From Tranzscheliella williamsii (Eukaryota > Basidiomycota > Ustilaginomycetes > Ustilaginales > Ustilaginaceae): 64,000 nucleotides of DNA. This document shows positions 1-10,242 of this stretch, one piece after another. The stretch spans positions 1 through 64,000 of the forward strand of contig JALBYF010000043.1 in the NCBI GenBank assembly GCA_023212725.1. The letters are read 5' to 3'. The notes beneath the pieces were generated by a model that saw only the letters and a list, made by a program, of their open reading frames with translations, was not told the origin of the DNA and searched no databases. Position numbers and translations under genes: made by a program. The number at the start of each line of letters is the position of its first letter. Position 1 is the stretch's first letter.

Positions 1-310
1 GTGCCGTGGCGAGCCAAGCGGCGGCGAGCGCCCACCCGCGCGCGCTGCCGCTGTGCCGCACCACCCGCTCGGCCCCCACCCACTCCCCCACCACCCACAC
101 CCCCCCGCCCTCCCCCAGCCCTGCCACCTCCCGCCAGTCAAACACCATCCCCACCCGCGCAGGCCCCCCCACCCCCCCCGCAAACACCGCCACCACCGGA
201 ACAACCACCACGGCAAGCATCACATAGTGCACCGCCTGCACAGCAACAATCTGGCTCGCAATCCGCACCCCATCCCACCCCTGCACCGGCATGCTCAGCG
301 CCTCCTTCAT
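1..310 (-). CDS. SYS1: SYS1-like Golgi membrane protein, 5' part (3' end off window)
   Basis: The reading frame is open from an ATG at 310 to the left edge, giving about 103 residues. The start resembles the SYS1 family: a WDG/WDP tryptophan, then a hydrophobic helix containing ASQIVAVQAVHYVMLAVV, then a glycine-rich turn and a VFDW motif, matching the order in human and yeast SYS1 (WDP..I.SQIV..Q..YY ... MFD). Sys1 is a four-helix Golgi protein that recruits the Arf-like GTPase Arl3/ARFRP1 to the late Golgi. The third and fourth helices would lie outside the window. After VFDW the sequence is unusually Gly/Val/Trp-rich and low in complexity, so an unrecognised intron or low-quality translation there is possible. 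Family assignment rests on the first 60 residues. Confidence 0.68.
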   Translation of the reverse strand, partial: MKEALSMPVQGWDGVRIASQIVAVQAVHYVMLAVVVVPVVAVFAGGVGGPARVGMVFDWREVAGLGEGGGVWVVGEWVGAERVVRHSGSARGWALAAAWLATA

Positions 311-812
311 CGCAAATCACCCCCCGCACCGTCCGCCGTTAAATTCGTCGCGCACCGTATACTCCCGCCCAAGAACCGTGTGCAGATCCGTCACCGTGGG
401 CTCTGGTCTCGATGTCGGTGTTCAGTGTCGGTGTAGGGCTATAGCGGTGTAGTGGTGTTGATGTAGGTGTGGGTGTTGGTGTTGGGAGAGCAACAAGACG
501 CTTCGTCAATTTCTATCGAAATCGATCACGACGAATACAGTATACAACATGCCATATTCATCTGTCAAAAAGAGGCTGATAATTGCCAACGAAACTCATA
601 CATTGGCCTGGATCGTTCACAGATGTCCAATTTGCGCTCAGTGGTCAAGCACGGACATGCTGGTCTGGGGGGCAATAACGGCTGGGATTACAGATGTTGT
701 ACACAGTTTACAGGGATAAGCGGCTGGGAATAGCGACATGAACGAGCGATGCGTGCTACGAGCAACAGAAAAAGCAGTAAAGAAACACGACTGTGATAGG
801 AGTCGCGTAGAA
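311..812. other. Intergenic: SYS1 5' flank and 3' flank of next gene
   Basis: No convincing gene. Between about 425 and 485 there is a GTGTTG/GTAGGTGT-type simple sequence just upstream of SYS1. Short ORFs here have no recognisable domain. Confidence 0.5.
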
Positions 813-3506
813 TCAGGCATCTCCATCCGGCGGAGGAGCGCTGGGCGGGATGGCGGCGGTCGGTCCAGCCGCAGCACCAGCAGGCCGTTGCGATCCGCGC
901 TCGTAGGCTGGAAGATGCTCAAGCAGTGGAGCTGACACTGGCGTGGCAGCCAACGTTCCGGGCGAGCTGCCATCCGTTGCGGCTTCCGTCTCATCAACAC
1001 CGAGCGGCGGGGCGCTAGCGGCATCCAAAGCGAGGCGCTCGTACTGCGGCACGTCGGTGGCATCGAAATCTTGTGGCCGAGAAGCGACAAGATGCGCGAG
1101 GGCTTCTTCTGCCTCCTTCTGCTTTTCGCTCTTGCGACTGGAAGGATCTCGCAGTTGCGTGGCCAGGCCGTGCCCGGAAACTGTTGGTGGTAAAGGGCCA
1201 CTAGGTGTGGAAGGAGAAGGCGTTGGAACCGCAGGACCAGGTGGTCCGTTGGGACGGTAAGGCTCATCGAAGGGCGAGAAAGCGGGCTCAACCGCTTGGG
1301 GCGGTGCAGGCAGAGCCCCCAACCCTTCCTTGCCCTTGCCCTTCTTTGTCTCGGTCGCTGGTCGACTTGGCGAGATTACGGAAGATTCGGCAGCGCCAGC
1401 CGCTGTTTCCGCCAAATCCGAGGGCAATTCAAAGCCATCTTCGTCAGTCTCGAGCGAGGGTGCAGAAGGACCCTGTCTGACAACCACATCCGTGCGACCC
1501 GAAGAAGATCCTATCGCACCGGTCTGCTCGTCCGTCCCGTAAGCAGGGGCGGAGACATCCCGATGAACACTGGAAGCCGTCGGTGCCGACGGCATGCTTG
1601 CTGCGGCCGACAGCGCCCCAAGAACCTCTTTATCGTCGGTTGCCACGTGAGCTGCAATGGGACCGTGCTGCTCCTGCGCGTCTGGGTGCTCGGGTCCATC
1701 TTCTGCCAATGCTGCTTCGATCACATCGGCAGAGACCGTCGCGTCTCGATCTTGAGGAGCCGGTATACCCCGTTTGGCGTCACCGCGGGTGATGGCATCA
1801 GCCACCGAGCCTGAGGGTACGGTGGACGGACCACTGGCATGGCCCGAAGAGATGTAGGCTGGTGGCATGTGCCGTGGCTCATCAGCATACTGTTCGTGCG
1901 CTTCAACGGCTTGGAAATCGGTGTCATCCAGAGCGGCCGCGCGCCTACCGACTCGTGAAACGTCTGCTTCCGAGCCGGACGGGCTGCGACTTTCCGACCC
2001 GGAAGCTGCTTGTCGTCCTGCGCTAACATCACCAGGTGAATGTGGTGGCGGTGGTGAACGATTGCGAATCGAGTCCGAGCCTTGTTGATCGACTTGGTCG
2101 GATGTATCTTGACCGGCAGCAACCTCGGCGTCCTCGTCATCGTTGTAGACAATGTCGACATGCTCGGAAGCGCGCGGATCTCCGAGTACCATGCGACGGC
2201 CACTGCGGCCCGATCGGATCGAGGCAGCATCATCGCTTGGCTGGAGCGTATCTCGACTGTCGCGAGTTGGATGTCTGGCCCAGCGCGAAACAAGATATTT
2301 CTTGCGCTTGATGGCGCTTGAAGAGCCATTGGACGGTTCTGACGACTCTACCTGTCGCATTTCTTTGTCGGCCTTCTTGCGGCCGAACCGGAAACGTCGC
2401 TTCTTCTTGGGGCTTCCGTTGGCATTCTTCTCAATGGTTTCGCCGCCGCGGGTTCCGTTCATGCGCTCTTCGAGTCGGGCAAGAGCCTCTTCATCCTCGA
2501 GCTCAGCAAGCTCATCGTCCAACTTACGTTCACGGAGGAAGACGGCAGCGCCGATAAAGAGGACGATAATGATGGCGAGGAAGATCGAGGTAATGATGAT
2601 GGCCTTTTGCTGGAACCAGACACTCCTCTCGGGCCTGGTCCAGGAGGAGGCAATGCTGGAAGGATAGGTAGAGGGCAACGAATACAGATGCGCGCTGGGC
2701 GTGGCGCGTCGACGAAGTTGAGCCGCTGAAGTGACTGACGGGTCTGGGGGCGTTGGAAGGCTGGATGGTGGTGATAGACGCTCTCGTTTCGCCAAACGCG
2801 TATCGGCTTGGTGTTGATATGAATCGGCTTGCTGGACATACGGCGGTGGTGACGGGTAGTCATAGCGGCCCAGGGCTGGCAACCGAGCATCGACGTCGTC
2901 CTCGGAGGAAGTAGCGTCGTAGTGTGCTCTCGCTGGATTAGAAACATGTTCGATGGTATACTGCGGATATGCAAGTGGGTATGTACGTCTATCATCAGAT
3001 CCATGATCGTCGGCCTCATTAGCCCACGAGAACTGTCCACCGATGTCTCGACTTTCACGCTCGCGTTTGAGCGTCCGTTCAAAGGTCGAGCCTTGCGACC
3101 ACATGGCTTCTACAGCAGCATGGCCGCGTTGAGTCTGCATGTTAGCGGTGTCGCTGCGTGAGTAGATCATACTAGACGGAGGCGCGGCGCTGGCTCTTGT
3201 GATCATCGCTGGTGCAGTGACGAGTACAGAGGAAACCAATAGAGCGGTAGAGGCAAGCGTCGAGAAACTGGTACGACTGGACCGAGACCGATGTTTCTTG
3301 ATTGGAATCAACAACGAAACTGATGGTAATGGTTGAGATGCACTTGCTGGAGTAGAGATGGATGATAATGCTTTGGATGAGACGAGAGGGTCTGAATTTG
3401 CCGAAGACGATGTAGAGGAGTCTGGTTGGCAATGCTCTCCTGGTAGTGATGCAGCAAGACGGCCGGTCATCGCTGCGGCGCTAGTTCGCTGGCGAGATAG
3501 CCTCAT
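813..3506 (-). CDS. Single-pass membrane protein with cytosolic PY motifs, function unknown
   Basis: An 897-residue ORF read from the first in-frame ATG (3506); the frame is open further upstream but without ATG. Visible parts: a basic patch then a hydrophobic segment at about residues 81-107 (possible signal sequence or anchor), a Ser/Pro-rich region, a strong transmembrane helix at about 301-324 (KAIIITSIFLAIIIVLFIG), a charged heptad-like stretch (LDDELAELEDEEALARLEER), a Lys/Arg cluster, then about 500 disordered residues. PY-type motifs occur at about 220-223 (PPPY), 548-551 (PPAY) and 865-868 (LPAY). PPxY/LPxY motifs are bound by WW domains of Rsp5/NEDD4 ubiquitin ligases, so an adaptor or a ubiquitinated cargo role is conceivable. 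I do not recognise the family; a cell-surface sensor is an alternative. Confidence 0.75.
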   Translation of the reverse strand: MRLSRQRTSAAAMTGRLAASLPGEHCQPDSSTSSSANSDPLVSSKALSSISTPASASQPLPSVSLLIPIKKHRSRSSRTSFSTLASTALLVSSVLVTAPAMITRASAAPPSSMIYSRSDTANMQTQRGHAAVEAMWSQGSTFERTLKRERESRDIGGQFSWANEADDHGSDDRRTYPLAYPQYTIEHVSNPARAHYDATSSEDDVDARLPALGRYDYPSPPPYVQQADSYQHQADTRLAKRERLSPPSSLPTPPDPSVTSAAQLRRRATPSAHLYSLPSTYPSSIASSWTRPERSVWFQQKAIIITSIFLAIIIVLFIGAAVFLRERKLDDELAELEDEEALARLEERMNGTRGGETIEKNANGSPKKKRRFRFGRKKADKEMRQVESSEPSNGSSSAIKRKKYLVSRWARHPTRDSRDTLQPSDDAASIRSGRSGRRMVLGDPRASEHVDIVYNDDEDAEVAAGQDTSDQVDQQGSDSIRNRSPPPPHSPGDVSAGRQAASGSESRSPSGSEADVSRVGRRAAALDDTDFQAVEAHEQYADEPRHMPPAYISSGHASGPSTVPSGSVADAITRGDAKRGIPAPQDRDATVSADVIEAALAEDGPEHPDAQEQHGPIAAHVATDDKEVLGALSAAASMPSAPTASSVHRDVSAPAYGTDEQTGAIGSSSGRTDVVVRQGPSAPSLETDEDGFELPSDLAETAAGAAESSVISPSRPATETKKGKGKEGLGALPAPPQAVEPAFSPFDEPYRPNGPPGPAVPTPSPSTPSGPLPPTVSGHGLATQLRDPSSRKSEKQKEAEEALAHLVASRPQDFDATDVPQYERLALDAASAPPLGVDETEAATDGSSPGTLAATPVSAPLLEHLPAYERGSQRPAGAAAGPTAAIPPSAPPPDGDA

Positions 3507-5111
3507 GGTGAGAACAGCTGCAGTGGGCGGACGTGCCAGACGGCGAAAGCGAACTGAGCGGGCGCAATCGTTGGTCAGGTCGGAGGCATACGATGCATTG
3601 GATGGCTCGAGAGGAATAGCAGGTTGGTGGAGAGCTGCAGCGTTGTGACGAGGCAGAGGAATCGGGATGGCGAGACTCGACGGACGAGGCTGTTTGCGAC
3701 GGGTGACGGCGCGATAATTCCGGAGACCGCAGGAGGCCGACAACCAAGACGGGCGACAAAGGAGCTACAGAGCCAACGGTGAGGCAGCCGTCGTAGACCT
3801 GCCGGCAGGGAGAGGCTACTAAGGGACTAGTAGAGAAGCACAATCGGGTCTGCTGCGTTGTTGAAGATGCGGAGCAAAGTGGCCGGCGGAGGGGCTGGAC
3901 TAACGCTCGAACCAGTACAGTAAGGTCGGCCGTGAGGCGATAATGTCGAAGGGGCGCGGCGGTGCGGCGGCGGTGCGGCGGCGAGACAGCGAGAGATGGG
4001 AAGACGACGGTTGCTGAACAGGTGTGGGCGCGCGGACTGAGGACTGTGGTTCGACCGAGATAGAGACGACGGAAGCGAAAGGAAGCGGAAGGCGATGGCG
4101 GGAGAACGTGAGTGGTAGGGGCTTGGGCGTGCAGGCGTTGGATGAGGGTTAGGAGGAGCCTTTAGCCTGACAACGAAAGTTACAGCAACCAGGTTTGTGA
4201 GGCAGTTGGCAGGCCATTCATGATTCCAACGGTGGTTACAGTCGAGGGCGCCGAGTGGGGCAATTACCGCCCGAGTAGATGCATAACGCCTTGCTCGAGT
4301 CGGACGGAGGCGTGCCGCTTAAGGAGGTTACGCGCAATTATCCAGGCGTGATCCGATCCAATGTGAATTGAATCTTCACCAGCTACCTGAAGGTGCCGCC
4401 TCTCCTGCTCTGCCCGGAAGTTCAATGTCCAAGTCGCGTCCGTGGGTCGAAGCAAAAGTGTTGACAGTTCGACGCACGCTGCAACTCCGATTATTATAAA
4501 TTGTTACCGTCACGTTACGTTTGTAACCGAACACTGTGATAGCTTCCTCCCCATCCGTCATGTGGCTATATACAAATGCCCATGTCGGTTCTGTATAAGA
4601 AAGTTACAGTTGCTTGTAGGGCGACAGCCTGCCATCTCTACCCCGTCTTCGAACCGTCGGTACTTCGAGCACGGCCTGTGAGGCAGTATTCGATTGTATT
4701 CCCGGTCTGTAATCGTGGTCGCTCTTCCGTTTCCCACCGCGGTTGTAATTGGTAAGTGCCGCTGAAACCGGCGAAATCCATCGGCCACCAAGATGTCCAC
4801 GCAGAACAAGATCCAGTTGGCACACCAGGCAACCGCACAACGTTGGATCGGACATATATGATGTTAAATTGTAGAATCTGCACCCTCTCTAGCTTAGTGT
4901 CGAGTGGGAAGTTTGATTGTAGAGGTAAATGCGGAGCGGCTTCCGTAAGCTAGCCGTGGGCCCTTCATGAGCGGTCAATGCGCGTTTCAACACCTCATCA
5001 TCAAGACATGCCAGCAGCCTAGAGACTTTTCCGTTAACAACCGTGGCGAGATCAGGCCACCGGTACCCGCACACTCGGGGTTTCTGACGATACAGGCCTC
5101 TGTCCAACACC
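3507..5111. other. Divergent intergenic region upstream of membrane protein and FMO genes
   Basis: About 1.6 kb between two divergent start codons. It holds GGC/GGT trinucleotide repeats near 3957-3985 and no ORF I can support. The codon-like open stretch 3507-3743 continues the upstream frame of the neighbouring gene without an ATG, so it is probably 5' UTR or an unrecognised exon. Confidence 0.5.
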
Positions 5112-7244
5112 ATGAAGGTTGCCATCATCGGTGCAGGGCCGAGCGCCTTGGTCACCGCCAAAACACTCCTCGAGGCCGCCGACACCGACCCCACCTTCCA
5201 ACCCTCGATCACCGTTTTCGAGACAGAGGATGACATCGGCGGAACCTTTCGCTATCGTTCCTACTCCAACGCCACACTAGTCTCTTCAAAGCAGCTAACC
5301 TCCTTTTCTGACTTTCGACTACCTCTCCAGCATAAAGACCATCTTACCTTGGACGAGTATGTCCAATACCTTGATGACTACACCACTCACTTTCGCCTCC
5401 GCCAGCGCTGTCGCTTCCTCTTCAACACCACCGTCACCAAGTCCGTCAAAGTGGATGGCGGCCACCTACTGCGCTATCGATCCCGATATCCGTCTTCGCC
5501 TACCTTAGATACCCAGCCCGAGCTCTTCACCCACCTTTGTGTCTGCTCCGGGCTCCATGTTCTTCCGGCTCTACCTACGGTTCCCGGCTTGCCTCCTCCC
5601 ATGCAGGGCGATCAGGTCGTCACCAAACCCATGGCATCCCAGGAAACCGTCGCTGCCAGGATCACCGAGCCGGTGCAGCATGCTACCCAGGCCTCCGACA
5701 TCTTGACCCTCCATTCCTCTCAGTTCAAAGACCGTTCCCTCTACCGTGGCAAACGTGTTCTCATCATGGGCACCGGCGAAACAGGCATGGACATGGCATA
5801 CGAGGCGGTCAAAGCCGGAGCCAAGGAGGTGGTATTATGTACGCGTTCCGGATTCCTCCTCTTTCCAGCTGTTCTTGCCGACTTTGTTGTCTTGGGCAAT
5901 GTCTTTGATGGCAACCTGCCCATCGACGGCCTCATCACAAATCTTTTCGAGACCGCCTATGTCCATCCCTGGGTTGCCGCCGCTCATATCCGCTGGTTTG
6001 TCTCGGATTTCGTCATCAAGCGCCTTCTATGGGCTCTCACTGGCACACAAGCTGGCTGCAGCCAGTGGGTTGGCGAGCTCGAGCCTCATCGCCTCGGTCG
6101 TGCCTACACCTTTCTCAATAAAAGCAGCAAAGCAATGCCCTACATCAATCGAGGATGGAAGAAAAGATCCAAGTTCTTTGAACGCATCACCAGCTATCTA
6201 GATCCACCTACTGTCAAGCCAGATGAGGTTTCTGTCGACCTTGCCCCTATGCCCGCTCGCGTGGAGCAAGACGGCAGAGTTATCTTTGTTCGCAACGGCC
6301 GCAAAGAAGATATCCGGATGCGTAACCGTACTGTAAAGCCCGACATCGTTGTCTATGCCACTGGCTATACACAGAACTTTGACTTCCTCTCCAAGCAATA
6401 TCCCGTCCCAGCCACAGTCCGATGCCGAGACGTCTTTGACCCGTCTGACCCCACTGTTTCCTTCATCGGCTTTGTTCGACCTGGTGTCGGCGCCATCCCT
6501 CCGATCGCTGAAATGCAGGCGCAAATGTGGATCTTGGTTCTTAGAAACAAGATCTCCCCGCCAGTTTCCACCCCACATTACTACTTGCTGGTCAAAGAAA
6601 ATGCCAGGATCAAGTACGGCGTCGACTACTCTTCCTACGTTGCTCAACTTGCGCGAGATATGGGCTCTGCACCACCGCTGACAAAGCTTCTCTGGACATA
6701 CGGGCCAAAAGTCACCTTGATCTATTGCTTTGGAGCAGCCTTCCCAACCTTCTACCGCTTGCTCGGGCCCTATAAGCATCCCGATGCCAGACGCATCGTT
6801 GAGACCGAAATCTACGATACCATACGGCGACGAGGCATCGTTGGCAACCTCATGATGGGTCTCATCCCCATGATCTTCTACGCTGTCGTGAATCTGTTGG
6901 CGCTGTTCGCCGAGCAAACATTGCGTCTCGTCAGTACCATTCTTCATCCTTTCTCCTTCCACACCCACTCCAAGGCCTCTCGACATGGCACAAACCGGCG
7001 CTTTCAGACCGACTTCGACGCCTCTCCTGCCGTAGCTGAACCCACTCCCAGAATGGGTACTGCGACACGGCCCCCTGGCCGTATGCTCCGCTTGTTCGCC
7101 TTGTTCACTGGGCTTCTTGCTCTCACCATACCAGGGACGTTAGCAAACACCGAGATACTAAATTTTGGGCCAGTCCTCTGCCGAGCCGATGAGTATGGCC
7201 ACTTGGCTGCCAAGGCAGCCAATCAGCTCTCTGAAAACTGGTGA
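5112..7244 (+). CDS. Flavin-containing monooxygenase-like protein (ORF continues into next gene)
   Basis: Maximal ORF of 710 residues. FAD motif GAGPSA at residues 7-12 after a beta strand, an ATG-type motif (VVYATGY, about residue 411), and a second nucleotide site GTGETG at about 220-225, preceded by LHSSQF, which resembles the FMO fingerprint region. This order (FAD site, then NADPH site) is typical of class B flavin monooxygenases/dimethylaniline oxidases. A hydrophobic segment near residues 578-600 could be a membrane anchor. The family usually ends near there. The last 63 residues (from M648) look instead like the signal peptide and first exon of the next gene, so the true FMO 3' end is uncertain: an unrecognised intron may bring an earlier stop, or a fusion mRNA exists. 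The substrate cannot be inferred. The ATG at 5112 has a good context (CAACACCATGA). Confidence 0.78.
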   Translation: MKVAIIGAGPSALVTAKTLLEAADTDPTFQPSITVFETEDDIGGTFRYRSYSNATLVSSKQLTSFSDFRLPLQHKDHLTLDEYVQYLDDYTTHFRLRQRCRFLFNTTVTKSVKVDGGHLLRYRSRYPSSPTLDTQPELFTHLCVCSGLHVLPALPTVPGLPPPMQGDQVVTKPMASQETVAARITEPVQHATQASDILTLHSSQFKDRSLYRGKRVLIMGTGETGMDMAYEAVKAGAKEVVLCTRSGFLLFPAVLADFVVLGNVFDGNLPIDGLITNLFETAYVHPWVAAAHIRWFVSDFVIKRLLWALTGTQAGCSQWVGELEPHRLGRAYTFLNKSSKAMPYINRGWKKRSKFFERITSYLDPPTVKPDEVSVDLAPMPARVEQDGRVIFVRNGRKEDIRMRNRTVKPDIVVYATGYTQNFDFLSKQYPVPATVRCRDVFDPSDPTVSFIGFVRPGVGAIPPIAEMQAQMWILVLRNKISPPVSTPHYYLLVKENARIKYGVDYSSYVAQLARDMGSAPPLTKLLWTYGPKVTLIYCFGAAFPTFYRLLGPYKHPDARRIVETEIYDTIRRRGIVGNLMMGLIPMIFYAVVNLLALFAEQTLRLVSTILHPFSFHTHSKASRHGTNRRFQTDFDASPAVAEPTPRMGTATRPPGRMLRLFALFTGLLALTIPGTLANTEILNFGPVLCRADEYGHLAAKAANQLSENW

Positions 7245-8307
7245 GTAGGCGTGCGACACAGCTGCCACGATTGGGACTGCATCGTCCCGCTTTCGACCCG
7301 TTATTGGTGCTTGTAACACTAGGCAGCATCTGTGAAAGACATTGTACAAAGCTCTGAAACATTATCATTGGACTTTCCCTGTCGTTCTTGATGTTCATCA
7401 AAGGCCTGTCCTTCGACCACGTACCTCGCCGTCGATCTTCAGCATCAGGCCAGAGCCGATGGCGTCGCTCCAGGATACGAAGGCCGGAGCCTGGCTGGTG
7501 TTGGATCTTTCTGATGGTGGCACGTTCAAGCTTCCTGCTCCTCGGCATGCTGCTCTATACGACGATCTGAATCCCCGCGATCGATGGATTCGAAAATCTC
7601 TGGACAGCGTTGCGTGGTTCTTCACCAAGCGCTTCACGATCCGGTCCTCGATTGCTGCCAATCTGGCTATCGAGCTCCGTATGACGATGCACGGGCCCGA
7701 AGAGGTACTGCAGCATGGTGGTGTTGAGTGGCAGGCCGAGCCTGTGGACACGGAGCCTAGAGCGCCAGCGCTGACGAGCCGGATTCCCGCAGCATTGCCA
7801 AATCATGCGGTTGTCTCCTCAGTGGTGCCGCGGGAGACAGGGCGGCCGTCACAAGATGGGAGCGGGGCGGAAACTCTCGCCTTGACACGCTCGCACGCCT
7901 CTGCTGCGCTGTCACGTATCTTGGCTAGCGACACGATTCGGCTGCCGAGCGGCGAGCCGCCGCGGTTTCCGTGCCCTACGCTGTATCTGCACGTGGTGTC
8001 AGGCAGCGCAGGCTTGGCGGTACCGCCGGCGAGCCCGGCGTCACACCGCGCTGCCACGCCGCTGCGCCGTATCCTCGATCTCGCCGAACGGGTGTACGGC
8101 CCGCTGTCGGCCAGCGCACGCCCGCCGCCCGACAGCACCTATCCGATCCACCTCACCCTGGAACGCCTCTGGTTCGGCGCCCTCCCCGCCACCGCCTTCA
8201 CCTTGCTGCCCCCTCTCCTGCTCATGCTCGCCATCGCCTGGTTCGGCCTGCGTCCCTGCCTCTCTGACCTCCTCCCCCCCGCGGACAAGCGTATCAAGGT
8301 GCAGTAG
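7053..8307 (+). CDS. ER type I membrane protein, Pga1/PIG-X-like (two exons)
   Basis: Proposed exons 7053-7240 and 7404-8307 (363 residues), joined across a GTGAGT...AAAG intron of 163 bases with a pyrimidine-rich 3' end; the join keeps the frame and creates Trp-Pro-Val-Leu. The protein has an N-terminal signal peptide (MLRLFALFTGLLALTIPG) followed by ANTEILNF, a lumenal domain with AWLVLDLSDG, one C-terminal transmembrane helix (LPATAFTLLPPLLLMLAIAW) and a short basic tail ending RIKVQ, an RxKxx arrangement resembling dibasic ER-retrieval signals. Signal peptide, mature N-terminus near NTE and one C-terminal helix fit the fungal Pga1 family (cofactor of the Gpi18 GPI mannosyltransferase), but similarity is by layout and short motifs only. 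The start could also be M at 7083. Exon 1 lies in the same frame as, and within, the FMO ORF. Confidence 0.5.
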
Positions 8308-8523
8308 CCCTTTTGCCGTGATATACGATCACAGAGCAAAGAATTTAGTCTACTGTTCTTTAAGCTAGCCACAATGGAAGCATCCCGACGTATAACACGC
8401 ACATCGCCGTGGCTATCAACACAAGAAGCAGACGGTGCCGCGAACTTGAGAGCGAGATGTGTGTTGCAGTAACGCAAGTAAAAAGGGGGCGTTTGAGGCA
8501 GCGAGGAAGGCCAGGCGTAGTTA

Positions 8524-10242
8524 TCAGCCCTTAAGTGCCTGTCTGACATTCTTAAGGCTCAGGTGGGCGAGGGCGTTGTAGAGGTAAAAGAGGCGAGCGC
8601 AGTCCTTGTCGTCATGAAAGGGGTACGTGGCACCGAGGGCGGCGGCGGCGGCGTAGCCAGAGACGACGGCGATTTCCTGCATGTTGACGAGGGTCCAGCC
8701 GCCGCAGTAGTTGGTGTGGTTGGCGCCGTTGATGAGCCAGAGCCAGGGGACGACGTAAGCGTAGTGGGTCCAGCGGTGCGACTGCTGCTTCCACCACTTT
8801 TCCAGGATGACCTTGTCGGGGGCGATTTCGTCTTTGGTCCACTTGTGCGCCAGGTGCTTGTCGAGGAAGATTGTCTGGAACACGTGGTCCTCCACGGGCG
8901 GGTCTTTGTGTGCCTCCGGGTCGTCGGACGGTAGCGCGGAGAGCTCGGCCTCCTGGCTGTCCCCCTGCTTGCCGCGTGGGCCCTGCCGCTCGCGCGGCGG
9001 CGCCGACGACGGCACCCGCGCGCCCTCCCCGCGCGGCCCCGTCGGCCCACACCCACTGAACTGTGGCTGGTAGTTGGTCAGGTCGAACGACATCTCAATC
9101 AGCGACGGATCGTCCTCGTACATCTTGATCAGGTAGAGCGGCTTCCAGTTCTTCTTGGCAAACTCGAACGACTCCTGCGTCTCCTTGTCGTTGCGGCCCT
9201 TGGCATTGTACTGCGCGTCGTAGGTCATCTGATAGTGCCTGCTCATGTAGTCGTAGTCGTTGTGCGTGGTGGTGATGTCCCACTTGTACAGAACCGAGCC
9301 CAGAATCTTGCGCTCCTTCCATGTCGACGACTTGCCAAGGATCTTGAGACAGGTATCGGCATCGCACGCGAGGATGAGCTCATCAAACACCTCCTCCCTT
9401 TCCTCCTCGTCGCCGGTGGCAAGCGGCTTGCCCTCCTGGTCGACGCGGCGCGAAGAGACGAGGATGTTTCCACCCTTCTGGCGTGCTTCTCTCGTGTTCC
9501 GCTGGATCGCAGTCACCTCGCGACTCGTTTCAATGCGGATGTTGCCGTTCTTCGTCACTTCGTCATGCCAGGCTGCGAAGACCCTGGCCAGCTCTGGGAA
9601 GGCCATGAATTTCGGCACGCTGGCGAGAAGGCTATTCTCGTCAAAATCGAACAGCCTCATGCTCGGGTCCAAGAAGACGCGCTCGAGGATGGCCGACGAA
9701 ATGTGCTTGGTGTCGTTGCCCGTCCCAAAGAAGAGAGCGACGAGAGGATAGACCATGCGCTCTCCAAAGTCGTCGGAAAAGCGAAACAGTTTGAGCATAC
9801 GGTGGACGGGGATCACCGCAAACAAGACCTCGAATCTCTTGATCGTCTGCAGCGTCTTGCCAAACTTTTTGATGTCGTCCGAGTGCTTTTCGACGAGCTC
9901 GGATGGAAAGACATTGCTCCAGAATGACTCCTTGCCCTTGCCAAAGGAGATCTGCAGTCCCACCTCTTGTGCCTTGAAGCCGAGCACGTGCTCGTACACC
10001 TTGAAGGTATTGAAGAAGACGGGCGAACCTCCCTGTACACCGTCGTTGATGTACTGGGATCTATACTTGGCGGGATCGGGGAGCTGGTAAGAGGTAGCCG
10101 AGCCGCCTAGCGTGCATTGCTTGTCGTAGAGCACTACGTCGAACTCGTCGGGCGACAAGGAGAAGGCATGGCAGGCTGACATGCCTGAAGTGCCCGCCCC
10201 CACCACAATCACCCGCTTCTTCTTGTGCGTATCCGCAGGCAT
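8524..10242 (-). CDS. FAD-dependent amine-oxidase-like oxidoreductase
   Basis: A 572-residue intron-free ORF. It begins with a dinucleotide-binding motif VIVVGAGTSG (glycines 15, 17 and 20), followed by an acidic strand end (DVVLYDKQ) and a LGGSATSY turn, as in flavin amine oxidases and phytoene-desaturase-like enzymes. The middle contains a DELILACDADT strand resembling the second FAD contact of this fold. A low-complexity Gly/Pro/Arg insertion follows QPQFSGCG (about residues 395-440) and is the only poorly conserved-looking part. No signal peptide or membrane segment is evident. The specific substrate is unknown; fungal members of this group are usually annotated only as FAD/NAD(P)-binding proteins. 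It is convergent with the Pga1-like gene, 216 bases apart. Confidence 0.75.
   Translation of the reverse strand: MPADTHKKKRVIVVGAGTSGMSACHAFSLSPDEFDVVLYDKQCTLGGSATSYQLPDPAKYRSQYINDGVQGGSPVFFNTFKVYEHVLGFKAQEVGLQISFGKGKESFWSNVFPSELVEKHSDDIKKFGKTLQTIKRFEVLFAVIPVHRMLKLFRFSDDFGERMVYPLVALFFGTGNDTKHISSAILERVFLDPSMRLFDFDENSLLASVPKFMAFPELARVFAAWHDEVTKNGNIRIETSREVTAIQRNTREARQKGGNILVSSRRVDQEGKPLATGDEEEREEVFDELILACDADTCLKILGKSSTWKERKILGSVLYKWDITTTHNDYDYMSRHYQMTYDAQYNAKGRNDKETQESFEFAKKNWKPLYLIKMYEDDPSLIEMSFDLTNYQPQFSGCGPTGPRGEGARVPSSAPPRERQGPRGKQGDSQEAELSALPSDDPEAHKDPPVEDHVFQTIFLDKHLAHKWTKDEIAPDKVILEKWWKQQSHRWTHYAYVVPWLWLINGANHTNYCGGWTLVNMQEIAVVSGYAAAAALGATYPFHDDKDCARLFYLYNALAHLSLKNVRQALKG

Noticed and set aside
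1..342. Proline-rich plus-strand ORF at the left edge
   Set aside because: Composition reflects C-rich complement of SYS1; no domain and no conserved start.
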